From positions 1 to 12,257 of the forward strand of contig JAFWDX010000504.1 of NCBI GenBank assembly GCA_017515945.1: a stretch of 12,257 nucleotides of DNA. The letters are read 5' to 3'. The translations under genes and the position numbers were made by a program. This DNA comes from Blautia sp. Its GTDB lineage: Bacteria; Bacillota; Clostridia; Lachnospirales; Lachnospiraceae. Position 1 is the first letter of the stretch, and each line of letters opens with the position of its first letter. Below the pieces are notes generated by a model. It ran no database searches. It saw nothing but the letters and a program-made list of their open reading frames with translations, and was not told the DNA's origin. Shown in pieces: positions 1 to 6,708 of this stretch.

Positions 1-42
1 CAGGTTCCTTGACTCACACGCATGTGCGAGTCAAGGAACCTG
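1..42. repeat. REP-like hairpin, GGGGAC family, probably cut by window start
   Basis: A perfect 15-bp inverted repeat: CAGGTTCCTTGACTC at 1-15 and its reverse complement at 28-42, with three further pairs inside after one mismatch. The right arm continues into TCCCC (43-47), so read on the minus strand the unit begins GGGGACAGGTTCC. The matching GGGGA on the left side would lie before base 1. The head resembles that of the palindrome at 6349-6393. There is no T-run, so it is not an obvious terminator. Assignment to REP elements of the kind mobilised by RAYT (Y1-type) transposases is inference; no transposase gene lies in the window. Confidence 0.6.
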
Positions 43-69
43 TCCCCATGACTCGCCCATGAACGCTGT

Positions 70-127
70 TCACAGAATGTTTGGAGGGCCTGACCCCGTT
101 TACCTTGACTCATTTCTCACAGAATGT
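70..127. repeat. Short direct repeats in the gene-free left flank
   Basis: TCACAGAATGT occurs at 70-80 and again at 117-127, each followed by a similar GC-rich stretch (TTGGAGGGCCTGACC and GCGGAGTGCCCGCCC). CCTTGACTCA at 103-112 also repeats 7-16 of the hairpin unit. The stretch therefore looks like a degraded or tandem part of the repetitive element that begins at base 1. I see no coding potential in 1-287. Confidence 0.4.
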
Positions 128-158
128 GCGGAGTGCCCGCCCTCAGATTTGGTTTAAA

Positions 159-194
159 TTGACGGTAGCAATGCCTGCCACTATCCTGTATAAT
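159..194 (+). promoter_or_regulatory. Possible promoter for mrp (weak)
   Basis: A perfect -10 hexamer TATAAT lies at 189-194. The only good -35 like hexamer, TTGACG at 159-164, is 24 nt away, longer than the usual 16-18 nt, so only the -10 is convincing. Initiation near 201 would give a leader of about 87 nt that contains the palindromic repeat at 218-251. Confidence 0.3.
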
Positions 195-217
195 ATAGCG
201 GAACTGCTGAATTGTGG

Positions 218-251
218 GTAACTGTGAAGGAGCTTGTGACTGAACAGTTAC
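218..251 (+). repeat. 34-bp palindromic leader repeat, copy 1 (upstream of mrp)
   Basis: Perfect 8-bp arms GTAACTGT (218-225) and ACAGTTAC (244-251) enclose an 18-nt loop, GAAGGAGCTTGTGACTGA. The same loop recurs at 1256-1273 and 10156-10173 with altered arms that still pair. The unit ends 36 nt before the mrp start codon and would lie in its 5' leader. The loop contains an SD-like GAAGGAG. I do not recognise a named RNA family. Confidence 0.65.
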
Positions 252-287
252 AATTGCGGGAAAAACATATGGAACAGGAGAATAGAT

Positions 288-1133
288 ATGGCAAAAGAAT
301 GCAGTAATACGTCATGCGACAAATCGAGCTGTGAAGGATGTCCTTCCAGATCAAAGCAGGGCGAAGAGACAGATTTTCGTGTCCCTGTCAACGCGCTTTC
401 CAAAATCGGTCATGTGATCGGTGTGGTCAGCGGCAAGGGTGGAGTAGGAAAATCGCTGGTGACCGCATCCCTGGCCAACCGGATGGCTGCCAAAGGATTC
501 AAGGTTGGGATCCTTGACGCAGATATCACCGGACCTTCCATTCCAAGGATGTATGGGCTGGAGGGAGCTGCAATGGCTTCGGAGGACGGGATCATTCCCA
601 TGGAAACAGCAAATGGGATCAAGGTCATTTCCATTAATCTGCTGCTCCCGACACAGGATACACCTGTGGTATGGAGGGGTCCGATCCTTGCCAATATGGT
701 CAAACAGTTCTGGTCAGACGTGATCTGGTCCGAACTGGACTATCTCTTTGTGGATATGCCGCCAGGCACGGGAGATGTACCGCTGACTGTTTTCCAGTCT
801 CTGCCGGTGGATGGCGTGGTCATTGTGACGTCGCCTCAGGATCTGGTCCGCATGATCGTAAAAAAAGCGTACAATATGGCTCAGATGATGAACATTCCGG
901 TACTCGGCCTCGTCGAGAACTACAGCTATCTGCGCTGTCCGGACTGCGGCAAAGTGATCTCCATCTTTGGAGAAAGTCATATTGACGACGTTTCTGCTGA
1001 ACTCGGCGTGCCTGTGATCGGACGGATTCCTGTCGATCCGGATCTGGCCGCCTGTGTGGATGCCGGAGATTTTGCTTCCTGGGTACCGGATTATATTGAT
1101 CAGGCCGATGCAGTAATTCCTGTAAAGAACTGA
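288..1133 (+). CDS. mrp: Mrp/NBP35 family iron-sulfur cluster carrier ATPase
   Basis: 281-residue P-loop ATPase of the MinD/Mrp group, known as a cytoplasmic scaffold or carrier that delivers Fe-S clusters to target proteins. Seen in the sequence: an N-terminal cysteine cluster (C5, C10, C15, C18) as in NBP35-like proteins; a deviant Walker A GKGGVGKS at 49-56; the DADITGPSIPRMYG switch region; a Walker B FVDMPPGTGD; and the CPDC pair (C217, C220) in the usual Mrp position, which in the family binds a bridging 4Fe-4S cluster between two subunits. It lacks the N-terminal DUF59 domain of E. coli Mrp, as short clostridial forms do. The ATG at 288 follows AGGAG at 276-280 with 7 nt spacing. It stands alone: 230 bp of repeat DNA separate it from purL. 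Assignment to the family is firm; the client proteins are unknown. Confidence 0.93.
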   Translation: MAKECSNTSCDKSSCEGCPSRSKQGEETDFRVPVNALSKIGHVIGVVSGKGGVGKSLVTASLANRMAAKGFKVGILDADITGPSIPRMYGLEGAAMASEDGIIPMETANGIKVISINLLLPTQDTPVVWRGPILANMVKQFWSDVIWSELDYLFVDMPPGTGDVPLTVFQSLPVDGVVIVTSPQDLVRMIVKKAYNMAQMMNIPVLGLVENYSYLRCPDCGKVISIFGESHIDDVSAELGVPVIGRIPVDPDLAACVDAGDFASWVPDYIDQADAVIPVKN

Positions 1134-1136
1134 AGT

Positions 1137-1243
1137 CACTGTTCGGTCAACACCTCGCATTTGCTGCAAGGTGTGTGGTACAAAAGCATAACAGCCAAAG
1201 CCCCAGGCGCACTTCTAATGTGACGAAAGGAGCCTGCGCCTGG
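1137..1243. repeat. Long form of the palindromic leader repeat (upstream of purL)
   Basis: Starts with CACTGTTCGGTCA, an imperfect reverse complement of the TGACTGAACAGT end seen in the 34-bp units, just after the mrp stop. Inner blocks shared with 8562-8693 are CTCGCATTTGCTG, GTGGTACAAAAGC, and a 34-nt block at 1206-1239 with the core GACGAAAGG. It folds: ACACCT 1150-1155 pairs with AGGTGT 1169-1174, and CCAGGCGCA 1203-1211 pairs perfectly with TGCGCCTGG 1235-1243, extended by AAG/CTT across a CC bulge. No T-tract follows, so it is not a clear terminator. With the unit at 1245-1296 it forms a roughly 160-bp MITE-like composite with inverted ends. Confidence 0.55.
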
Positions 1244-1244
1244 C

Positions 1245-1296
1245 TTCTTAACTGTGAAGGAGCTTGTGACTGAGCAGTTAAGAACTGAACAGTTAC
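1245..1296 (+). repeat. 34-bp palindromic leader repeat, copy 2, with duplicated right arm
   Basis: Arms TTCTTAACTG (1245-1254) and CAGTTAAGAA (1275-1284) pair perfectly over 10 bp around the same loop as copy 1. Relative to copy 1 the outer G-C pair is changed on both sides, so pairing is kept. A second right arm, ACTGAACAGTTAC, follows at 1284-1296 and then GGGG. The unit ends 67 nt before the purL start codon. The remaining 1297-1363 shows only the purL ribosome binding site; no convincing promoter or known riboswitch was seen. Confidence 0.65.
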
Positions 1297-1363
1297 GGGG
1301 AAACAATTGGATTTATGATCGGTTACACATTTTTACGCTTCACTTCAGAAAGGAGCGCATCAG

Positions 1364-4300
1364 ATGAGCACTGTCAGAAGAGTTTACGTTGAGAAAAGAC
1401 CGCCTTTTGCGGGAAAGGCACGGGAGCTGGAACATGAACTCCGCAGCTATCTGGGTATCGGGCAGATCCGCAGGGTACGTGTCCTGATCCGTTATGATGT
1501 GGAAAATATCTCAGACGCGGTCTTTGAGACTGCATGCCGGACTGTTTTTTCGGAACCGCCTGTAGATGAACTTTATCTGGAAAAATTTCCGGTATCGGAA
1601 GAGGCCTTTGTTTTTTCAGTGGAATTCCTGCCGGGACAGTTTGATCAGAGAGCAGATTCAGCTGTCCAATGTGTGCGTTTCCTGAATGAGGATGAAGACC
1701 CGGAGATCCGGTCCGCTGTTACCTACGTGATCGAAGGGGAATTGAACGAAGAGGAAAAAGAGGCCATCCGTCGTCACTGCATCAATCCGGTCGATTCACG
1801 CGAGACCGCGCCGGGTAAGCCGGAGACCCTGATACAGAACTATCCTGAACCCGAAGACGTGGCATGCTTTGAAGGCTTTACCGTCATGGACAGTCAGGCT
1901 TTTGAGAATCTCTACAATTCCCTGGGTCTGGCGATGACACTGCGCGATTTTGAGCATATCCGGCGTTATTTTGCCGAAGAGGAGAAAAGAGATCCTACGG
2001 TTACAGAAATCCGTGTGCTGGATACATACTGGTCTGACCACTGCCGTCACACCACTTTCTCAACAGAGCTCAGGAATGTGATCTTCTCAGACGGAGACTA
2101 TCGGGCTCCCATCGAAGGCGCATGGCGACGGTATCTTTCCGACAGAGAGGCGCTGTACGCCGGCCGGAGCGATAAGTTTGTCTGCCTGATGGATCTGGCT
2201 CTCCTGGCTATGAAAAAGCTCAAGGCTGAGGGCAAACTGACAGATCAGGAGGAGTCGGACGAGATCAATGCCTGCAGCATCGTGGTTCCGGTAGATGTGG
2301 ACGGGGCAGAAGAAGAGTGGCTCATCAATTTTAAGAATGAGACCCATAATCACCCCACAGAGATCGAACCATTCGGCGGAGCGGCTACCTGCCTGGGCGG
2401 GGCTATCCGCGATCCGCTGTCGGGGAGAACCTATGTGTATCAGGCCATGCGTGTCACCGGCGCGGCGGATCCGACTGTCCCGGTAAAGGACACACTCAAG
2501 GGTAAGCTTCCGCAGAAAAAACTGGTCCGTGAGGCCGCACATGGCTACAGCTCCTATGGAAACCAGATCGGCCTGGCTACCGGTTATGTAAAGGAGATCT
2601 ACCATCCGGATTACGTTGCCAAACGCATGGAGATCGGCGCTGTGATGGGCGCTGCTCCGCGCAGAGCTGTCATCAGGGAAAATTCGGATCCCGGAGATGT
2701 GATCATCCTTCTCGGGGGCCGGACGGGCAGAGACGGGATCGGCGGAGCTACCGGCTCATCCAAGGTTCATACGGAGGCTTCAATCGAGAAATGCGGCGCG
2801 GAGGTGCAAAAGGGTAATGCGCCTACCGAACGTAAGATCCAGCGTATGTTCCGCAGGGAAGAGGTCAGCCGGATCATCAAGAAATGCAATGACTTCGGAG
2901 CAGGCGGTGTGTCTGTCGCGATCGGTGAACTTGCCGCAGGCCTGAGAGTGGATCTGGATAAGGTTCCGCTCAAGTACGCCGGTCTGGACGGGACGGAGAT
3001 CGCGATCTCAGAGTCGCAGGAGCGCATGGCTGTGGTAGTGGATCCTTCTGATACAGAGCGCTTCCTTGCCTATGCCGCCGAAGAAAACCTTGAAGCGGTT
3101 CCGGTCGCAGTAGTGACCCGCGAGCCCAGGCTGGTTCTGGTATGGAGAGGAAGAGAGATCGTAAACCTTTCCAGAGCCTTCCTGGATACCAATGGCGCAC
3201 ATCAGGAGACGGATGTGTCAGTAGAGATTCCCTCCAGGGAGGGCAGTCCGCTCCGCGCCAGAGAAGATGTGCCTGATGTCCGTGGCCGCTGGCTTCAGAT
3301 GCTCGGCGACCTGAACGTATGCTCGCAGAAGGGGCTGGTGGAAATGTTCGACAGTTCCATCGGTGCCGGCAGTGTGCTGATGCCCTATGGCGGCAGGAAC
3401 CAGCTCACCCAGACGCAGGTGATGGCAGCCAAGGTTCCCGTCGCGAATGGTGTGACCCATACGGCAACCATGATGAGCTATGGGTTTGACCCGTACCTGT
3501 CTTCATGGAGCCCGTTCCACGGAGCAGCTTATGCCGTGACAGAGTCTGTAGCCAGGATCGTGGCAGCAGGCGGTGACCCCGGCCGGATTCGATTCACCTT
3601 CCAGGAGTATTTCCGTCGGATGACAGAGGATCCGTCCAGATGGAGCCAGCCGCTGTGCGCCCTGCTGGGAGCCTATGAAGCACAGTTGGGCTTTGGCCTG
3701 CCCTCCATCGGTGGCAAGGACAGCATGAGCGGCACATTCAGCCATATCGATGTGCCTCCGACATTGGTATCCTTTGCGGTTGACATCGCACGGACAGAGG
3801 ATATCCTGACGCCTGAGCTTAAAAAACCGGGCAGCAGGCTGGTCTGGGTGCGGCTGCCGCGGGATGCGTATGACCTGCCGGATTATCCTGCGGCCATGGA
3901 GCTTTATACCCGTGTGGGTCAGGATATGAAGGCGGGCAGGATCCTTTCCGCCTATGCCCTTGACAGGCACGGACTTGCTTCAGCCGTGAGCCAGATGGCC
4001 TTCGGTAACGGGCTTGGCATAAAGATCGAGCATAATCTGGATCCGCGGGATTTCTTTGCGCCGGGATTCGGCGATCTGGTGATGGAGGTTGCAGACGGAC
4101 AGGTGGGCAATCTGGCCTGCACATACACATATATCGGAGAAGTGCTTTCCGAACCGGTCTTTACATACAGTGATGTCCGGATCAGCCTGAATGAAGCGGT
4201 TGAGGCGTGGAAGGCTCCGTTGGAAAAGGTTTTCCGGACGGTATCCACAGAGAAACCCGTTTTTGCCGATCTTAAACCGGAAGTGCCTGAAAAATGCCGG

Positions 4301-5161
4301 GACAGTGCGGATGACAGTCTGTACAGGGCACAGCATGTGTATGTTTCCCGTGAGAAGAATCCGAAACCCACGGTGTTCATACCTGTTTTCCCGGGTACGA
4401 ACTGCGAATATGACAGCGCGAGGGCGTTTGAGAGGGCTGGAGCCAGAGCGGATGTACATGTGTTCCGCAATCAAAATGCGTCCGATATACGGGACTCTGT
4501 GGAATGCTTTGAAAAAGCAATCAGTCAGGCTCAGATGATCATGTTCCCGGGCGGCTTCAGCGCGGGTGATGAACCGGATGGGTCCGCCAAGTTTTTTGCC
4601 ACCGCTTTTCGTAATGAGAGGCTGAAGGAAGCCGTGGAAAAACTGGTGAATGAGCGCGATGGGCTGGTGCTCGGGATCTGCAACGGGTTCCAGGCATTGA
4701 TCAAGCTGGGACTGGTGCCATATGGCCGGATTGTTGGACAGGAGGAAGATTCGCCTACTCTGACCTTCAATACGCTGGGCAGACATATCTCGCGCATGGT
4801 TTACACCAAAGTCGTGTCCAATAAATCACCCTGGCTCGCACTCGCAGACCTGGGTGGCGTTTATTGCAACCCTGCTTCCCACGGAGAGGGAAGATTCGTC
4901 GCGAGCGAGGAGTGGATCCGTCTGCTGGCTGAGAAGGGACAGATCGCTACACGATATGCGGATCCGGATGGCCGGATCCTGCCGGATGAAGAATGGAATG
5001 TAAACGGCTCTTATTATAATATTGAAGGGATCACTTCGCCGGACGGGCGTATACTGGGCAAGATGGCCCATTGCGAACGCCGTGCCGGTTCGGTGGCTGT
5101 GAACATCTATGGCCAGCAGGATATAAAGATATTTGAATCCGGAGTCGCATATTTCAGATGA
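1364..5161 (+). CDS. purL: Phosphoribosylformylglycinamidine synthase, single-chain form
   Basis: 1265-residue FGAM synthase, fourth step of de novo purine synthesis: FGAR + ATP + glutamine to FGAM. Order: N-terminal PurS-like part (about 1-160); linker and FGAM synthase core with WSDHC (223-227), the Mg/ATP-site block NETHNHPTEIEPFGG (325-339) and GGRTGRDG (451-458); a second AIRS-like half; and a C-terminal class I glutamine amidotransferase from about residue 1000. The amidotransferase triad is intact: C1106 in GICNG, H1236 and E1238 in MAHCER, where many homologues have MPHPER. The length matches clostridial one-chain PurL, slightly below the E. coli enzyme, and unlike the separate PurS/PurQ/PurL of Bacillus. 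The ATG at 1364 follows AAAGGAG (1349-1355) with 8 nt spacing. No other pur gene lies in the window, so it is outside any visible pur operon. Confidence 0.97.
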   Translation: MSTVRRVYVEKRPPFAGKARELEHELRSYLGIGQIRRVRVLIRYDVENISDAVFETACRTVFSEPPVDELYLEKFPVSEEAFVFSVEFLPGQFDQRADSAVQCVRFLNEDEDPEIRSAVTYVIEGELNEEEKEAIRRHCINPVDSRETAPGKPETLIQNYPEPEDVACFEGFTVMDSQAFENLYNSLGLAMTLRDFEHIRRYFAEEEKRDPTVTEIRVLDTYWSDHCRHTTFSTELRNVIFSDGDYRAPIEGAWRRYLSDREALYAGRSDKFVCLMDLALLAMKKLKAEGKLTDQEESDEINACSIVVPVDVDGAEEEWLINFKNETHNHPTEIEPFGGAATCLGGAIRDPLSGRTYVYQAMRVTGAADPTVPVKDTLKGKLPQKKLVREAAHGYSSYGNQIGLATGYVKEIYHPDYVAKRMEIGAVMGAAPRRAVIRENSDPGDVIILLGGRTGRDGIGGATGSSKVHTEASIEKCGAEVQKGNAPTERKIQRMFRREEVSRIIKKCNDFGAGGVSVAIGELAAGLRVDLDKVPLKYAGLDGTEIAISESQERMAVVVDPSDTERFLAYAAEENLEAVPVAVVTREPRLVLVWRGREIVNLSRAFLDTNGAHQETDVSVEIPSREGSPLRAREDVPDVRGRWLQMLGDLNVCSQKGLVEMFDSSIGAGSVLMPYGGRNQLTQTQVMAAKVPVANGVTHTATMMSYGFDPYLSSWSPFHGAAYAVTESVARIVAAGGDPGRIRFTFQEYFRRMTEDPSRWSQPLCALLGAYEAQLGFGLPSIGGKDSMSGTFSHIDVPPTLVSFAVDIARTEDILTPELKKPGSRLVWVRLPRDAYDLPDYPAAMELYTRVGQDMKAGRILSAYALDRHGLASAVSQMAFGNGLGIKIEHNLDPRDFFAPGFGDLVMEVADGQVGNLACTYTYIGEVLSEPVFTYSDVRISLNEAVEAWKAPLEKVFRTVSTEKPVFADLKPEVPEKCRDSADDSLYRAQHVYVSREKNPKPTVFIPVFPGTNCEYDSARAFERAGARADVHVFRNQNASDIRDSVECFEKAISQAQMIMFPGGFSAGDEPDGSAKFFATAFRNERLKEAVEKLVNERDGLVLGICNGFQALIKLGLVPYGRIVGQEEDSPTLTFNTLGRHISRMVYTKVVSNKSPWLALADLGGVYCNPASHGEGRFVASEEWIRLLAEKGQIATRYADPDGRILPDEEWNVNGSYYNIEGITSPDGRILGKMAHCERRAGSVAVNIYGQQDIKIFESGVAYFR

Positions 5162-5213
5162 GGATATATTGTGGCTGAACAGCTGCGATGAGATGGGCTG
5201 CAGCGGATATGGA

Positions 5214-5330
5214 TGATATACTAGAGGGTCTTAATACGTGGAATGCTTTGCTTCCACGTATTTAGAGCCTCTGCATATACCGCGCGGAAAAAAAGTGCAT
5301 TTTCCATTTGTTTGATTGCGCCAGTATAAA
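5214..5330. repeat. Structured intergenic repeat, copy A (before the PHP gene)
   Basis: Aligns along its whole length with 8411-8530. First hairpin: 5223-5243 pairs with 5252-5272, a 21-bp stem containing AATACGTGGAA / TTCCACGTATT, with only a G-G and a T-T mismatch and an 8-nt loop. Second fold: TATACCGCGC (about 5276-5285) with the GCGC and GTATA segments before 5329, enclosing GGAAAA / TTTTCC. Its 3' end touches the ribosome binding site of the PHP gene. The rest of 5162-5343 holds no gene and no clear terminator for purL. Confidence 0.6.
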
Positions 5331-5343
5331 GGAGGAGAGAACG

Positions 5344-6138
5344 GTGTATCTGTCTGATCTGCATACACACACGATCGCCAGCGGACATGGCACGGACTGT
5401 ACCGTCAATGACATGGCACGTGAGGCTTCACGCCGCGGGCTGCAGGTGCTGGGCATTACAGACCATGGCCCTGCTACGTTGACGGCAGGTACACCTTCTT
5501 ACTTCCGCAGTCTGGCTGTTTCACCTCACCGGCGGTTCGGCATTACACTCTTGTATGGCGCAGAGTGCAGCATTCTGAATAATAATGGTGACCTGGACCT
5601 GGAAGATGAGATACTGGAACTGATGGACTATTGCATCGTGAGCTTTCACAGACCGGTTTTTCTTCCTAAAAGTGAGAAGGAAAATACACAGGCGGCGGTC
5701 CGGGCGCTCCATCACCCGGGTGTAAAGATCCTGGGACACATGGATGATACCCGATACAGGCTGGACTATTTCAGCCTGCTCTCAGAGGCCAGGGAGGCAG
5801 GAGTGGTACCGGAGATCAATGAAGCTTCGCTCAGGCCTGACGGGTATCGGGGCGATACCACTGCGAATTGTATGGAAATCCTGAAATGCTGCCGCCGCCT
5901 GGAGCTGCCGGTCATCCTCTCCAGTGACAGCCATGGGACTGACCGGATCGGGGACTTTACTCATGCTGAAGCCATGGTGCACAATGCGCTGTTTCCTGAA
6001 GGTCTGATCCTTAATAACCTGCTGCCTGAGATCATTGCCCGTTTTGGCGCATCATTTCCGCGATCTGAGGATATTTGCCGGTCACGTAATCATAGGAAGC
6101 CCGATGATGCGGCAGAAGGCATGCTGAGCAGTCTTTAA
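5344..6138 (+). CDS. PHP-domain metallohydrolase, YcdX-like phosphatase
   Basis: 264-residue PHP-superfamily protein resembling E. coli YcdX, a trinuclear zinc phosphatase-type enzyme. All nine positions that bind metal in YcdX have counterparts: H7 and H9 (DLHTHT), H15, H41 (TDHG), E74, H102, H132 (GHMDD), D195 and H197 (SDSHG). The substrate is unknown. The GTG at 5344 is chosen because AAAGGAGG (5328-5335) lies 8 nt upstream and translation then begins YLSDLHTHT, as in the family; a TTG at 5308 in the same frame has no ribosome binding site and lies in repeat copy A. The last 35 residues (230-264) lie beyond the conserved fold and are encoded opposite the cysteine-rich gene on the other strand. 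Confidence 0.88.
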   Translation: MYLSDLHTHTIASGHGTDCTVNDMAREASRRGLQVLGITDHGPATLTAGTPSYFRSLAVSPHRRFGITLLYGAECSILNNNGDLDLEDEILELMDYCIVSFHRPVFLPKSEKENTQAAVRALHHPGVKILGHMDDTRYRLDYFSLLSEAREAGVVPEINEASLRPDGYRGDTTANCMEILKCCRRLELPVILSSDSHGTDRIGDFTHAEAMVHNALFPEGLILNNLLPEIIARFGASFPRSEDICRSRNHRKPDDAAEGMLSSL

Positions 6139-6325
6139 ATCCTTTTTCATTATAGCGGAAGTTCCCTCCGCATTTTTTACCCAGTGCATAGAGGGGGCAA
6201 TAACAGAACAGGCAGTTAAAATCATTCGGATCCGCGCCCGGATGACAGGGAAAATATTCACATTGCGTGTGACTGAAATAAGTGAATGCTCTTTTTTCAG
6301 ATTTCGATTTGTTTATAGAAGCCAT
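6032..6325 (-). CDS. Cysteine-rich small metal-binding domain protein
   Basis: 97-residue protein that matches the cysteine-rich small domain family (zf-like, probable metal binding). Features: CEYFPCH (22-28), CLFCYCPLYALG (38-49), KCGGNFRY (51-58), CSACLLPH (66-73) and SYDYV (77-81); eight cysteines in all (22, 27, 38, 41, 43, 52, 66, 69) plus histidines, suited to zinc or Fe-S binding. The biochemical role is unknown. The start codon (6325-6323) follows AAGGAG (complement of 6331-6336) with a 5-nt gap. A consensus promoter lies at 6434-6406 on this strand. The 3' third overlaps the PHP gene in antisense by 107 bp, and C66, C69 and H73 fall inside the overlap, so the overlap is constrained by this protein and is not a random extension. 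Confidence 0.87.
   Translation of the reverse strand: MASINKSKSEKRAFTYFSHTQCEYFPCHPGADPNDFNCLFCYCPLYALGKKCGGNFRYNEKGFKDCSACLLPHHRASYDYVTGKYPQIAEMMRQNGQ
6155..6178 (+). terminator. Candidate intrinsic terminator of the PHP gene
   Basis: GCGGA (6155-6159) and TCCGC (6167-6171) form a GC-rich 5-bp stem with a 7-nt loop, followed by ATTTTTT (6172-6178), 17 nt after the PHP stop codon. The stem is short, so the call is moderate. It lies inside the coding region of the minus-strand gene, in the codons for its conserved KKCGGNFRY segment. Confidence 0.4.
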
Positions 6326-6348
6326 GCTTACTCCTTCCGGATGTACTC

Positions 6349-6393
6349 AGGGGACGGTCCTTTTGTGTCAGAAACACAAAAGGACCGTCCCCT
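6349..6393. repeat. REP-like palindrome, GGGGAC family
   Basis: Twenty-bp perfect arms: AGGGGACGGTCCTTTTGTGT (6349-6368) and its reverse complement (6374-6393), separated by the 5-nt loop CAGAA. It has the GGGGAC head shared with the element at 1-47. There is no associated transposase in the window. It lies wholly between the predicted promoter and the ribosome binding site of the cysteine-rich gene, and would form a very stable hairpin in that mRNA leader. Confidence 0.75.
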
Positions 6394-6405
6394 TGTGTTC
6401 CCGAG

Positions 6406-6434
6406 AGTATAGCAGATCATATGGAGGTTGTCAA
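6406..6434 (-). promoter_or_regulatory. Sigma-A promoter of the cysteine-rich gene
   Basis: Read on the minus strand, TTGACA (complement of 6429-6434) is followed by exactly 17 nt and TATACT (complement of 6406-6411). Initiation would fall near 6399, giving a leader of about 74 nt that consists mostly of the REP hairpin. Confidence 0.7.
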
Positions 6435-6519
6435 AATGGAGAACGTGATGGACTGCCCTCTTTTGACCTGTGTCAAGGATTGTGTCAAAGAATTTAATGA
6501 ATAAAATCCTCATTTCTAT

Positions 6520-6548
6520 TTGACAATTAGTATGAGTGATATTATGAT
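6520..6548 (+). promoter_or_regulatory. Sigma-A promoter of the small ORF-symporter operon
   Basis: TTGACA at 6520-6525, 17 nt spacer, TATGAT at 6543-6548: close to consensus. Initiation near 6555 gives a leader of about 37 nt ending in AAGGAG (6578-6583), 8 nt before the ATG at 6592. Upstream, TGTGTCAA occurs twice (6469-6476, 6481-6488) and TTGAC / GTCAA (6463-6467, 6472-6476) form a small dyad, possible operator sites between the two divergent promoters. Confidence 0.75.
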
Positions 6549-6591
6549 TCGGTATGCTTCAAATAACAAATCATAAAAAGGAGAGAGCAAA

Positions 6592-6708
6592 ATGGAAATC
6601 GTAATTTCTGTTTTTATCGGAGGCTGGATCTGCCTGGCCTCTGTGCTGGCGTATAAAAGATACGCGGCTGAGTTTGCTGCTGTCCTCAAGGAGGATAAGG
6701 ACAGATGA
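6592..6708 (+). CDS. 38-residue one-helix membrane protein, likely symporter accessory subunit
   Basis: Short ORF that begins MEIVISVFIGGWICLASVLA: one hydrophobic helix (about residues 3-21), then a basic YKRY and a charged tail ending KEDKDR. It is preceded by AAGGAG with 8 nt spacing and by a consensus promoter, and its TGA overlaps the ATG of the symporter gene (ATGA at 6705-6708), the usual mark of translational coupling. Small membrane partners encoded next to SSS-family symporters are known (YhdT with PanF, YjcH with ActP), and short symporter-accessory proteins occur in Firmicutes. A role in assembly or stability of the symporter is inference. The alternative, a leader peptide that only couples translation, fits less well with the clear transmembrane helix. 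Confidence 0.72.
   Translation: MEIVISVFIGGWICLASVLAYKRYAAEFAAVLKEDKDR

Noticed and set aside
1134..1363. Riboswitch controlling purL
   Set aside because: The leader is structured, but I could not match it to guanine, PRPP/ppGpp-type, ZTP or other known aptamers, and the structure is shared with the leader of an unrelated kinase gene, so it is better treated as a repeat.
3980..4786. 268-codon open frame on the minus strand inside purL
   Set aside because: purL is intact here up to its glutaminase domain; the antisense frame has no recognisable features.
5302..5330. Promoter TTCCAT-17-TATAAA in repeat copy A
   Set aside because: The -35 is poor and initiation would fall downstream of the PHP ribosome binding site.
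6282..6497. 71-codon plus-strand frame crossing the REP palindrome
   Set aside because: It reads through the palindrome and the start of the well-supported cysteine-rich gene, and has no ribosome binding site or domain.
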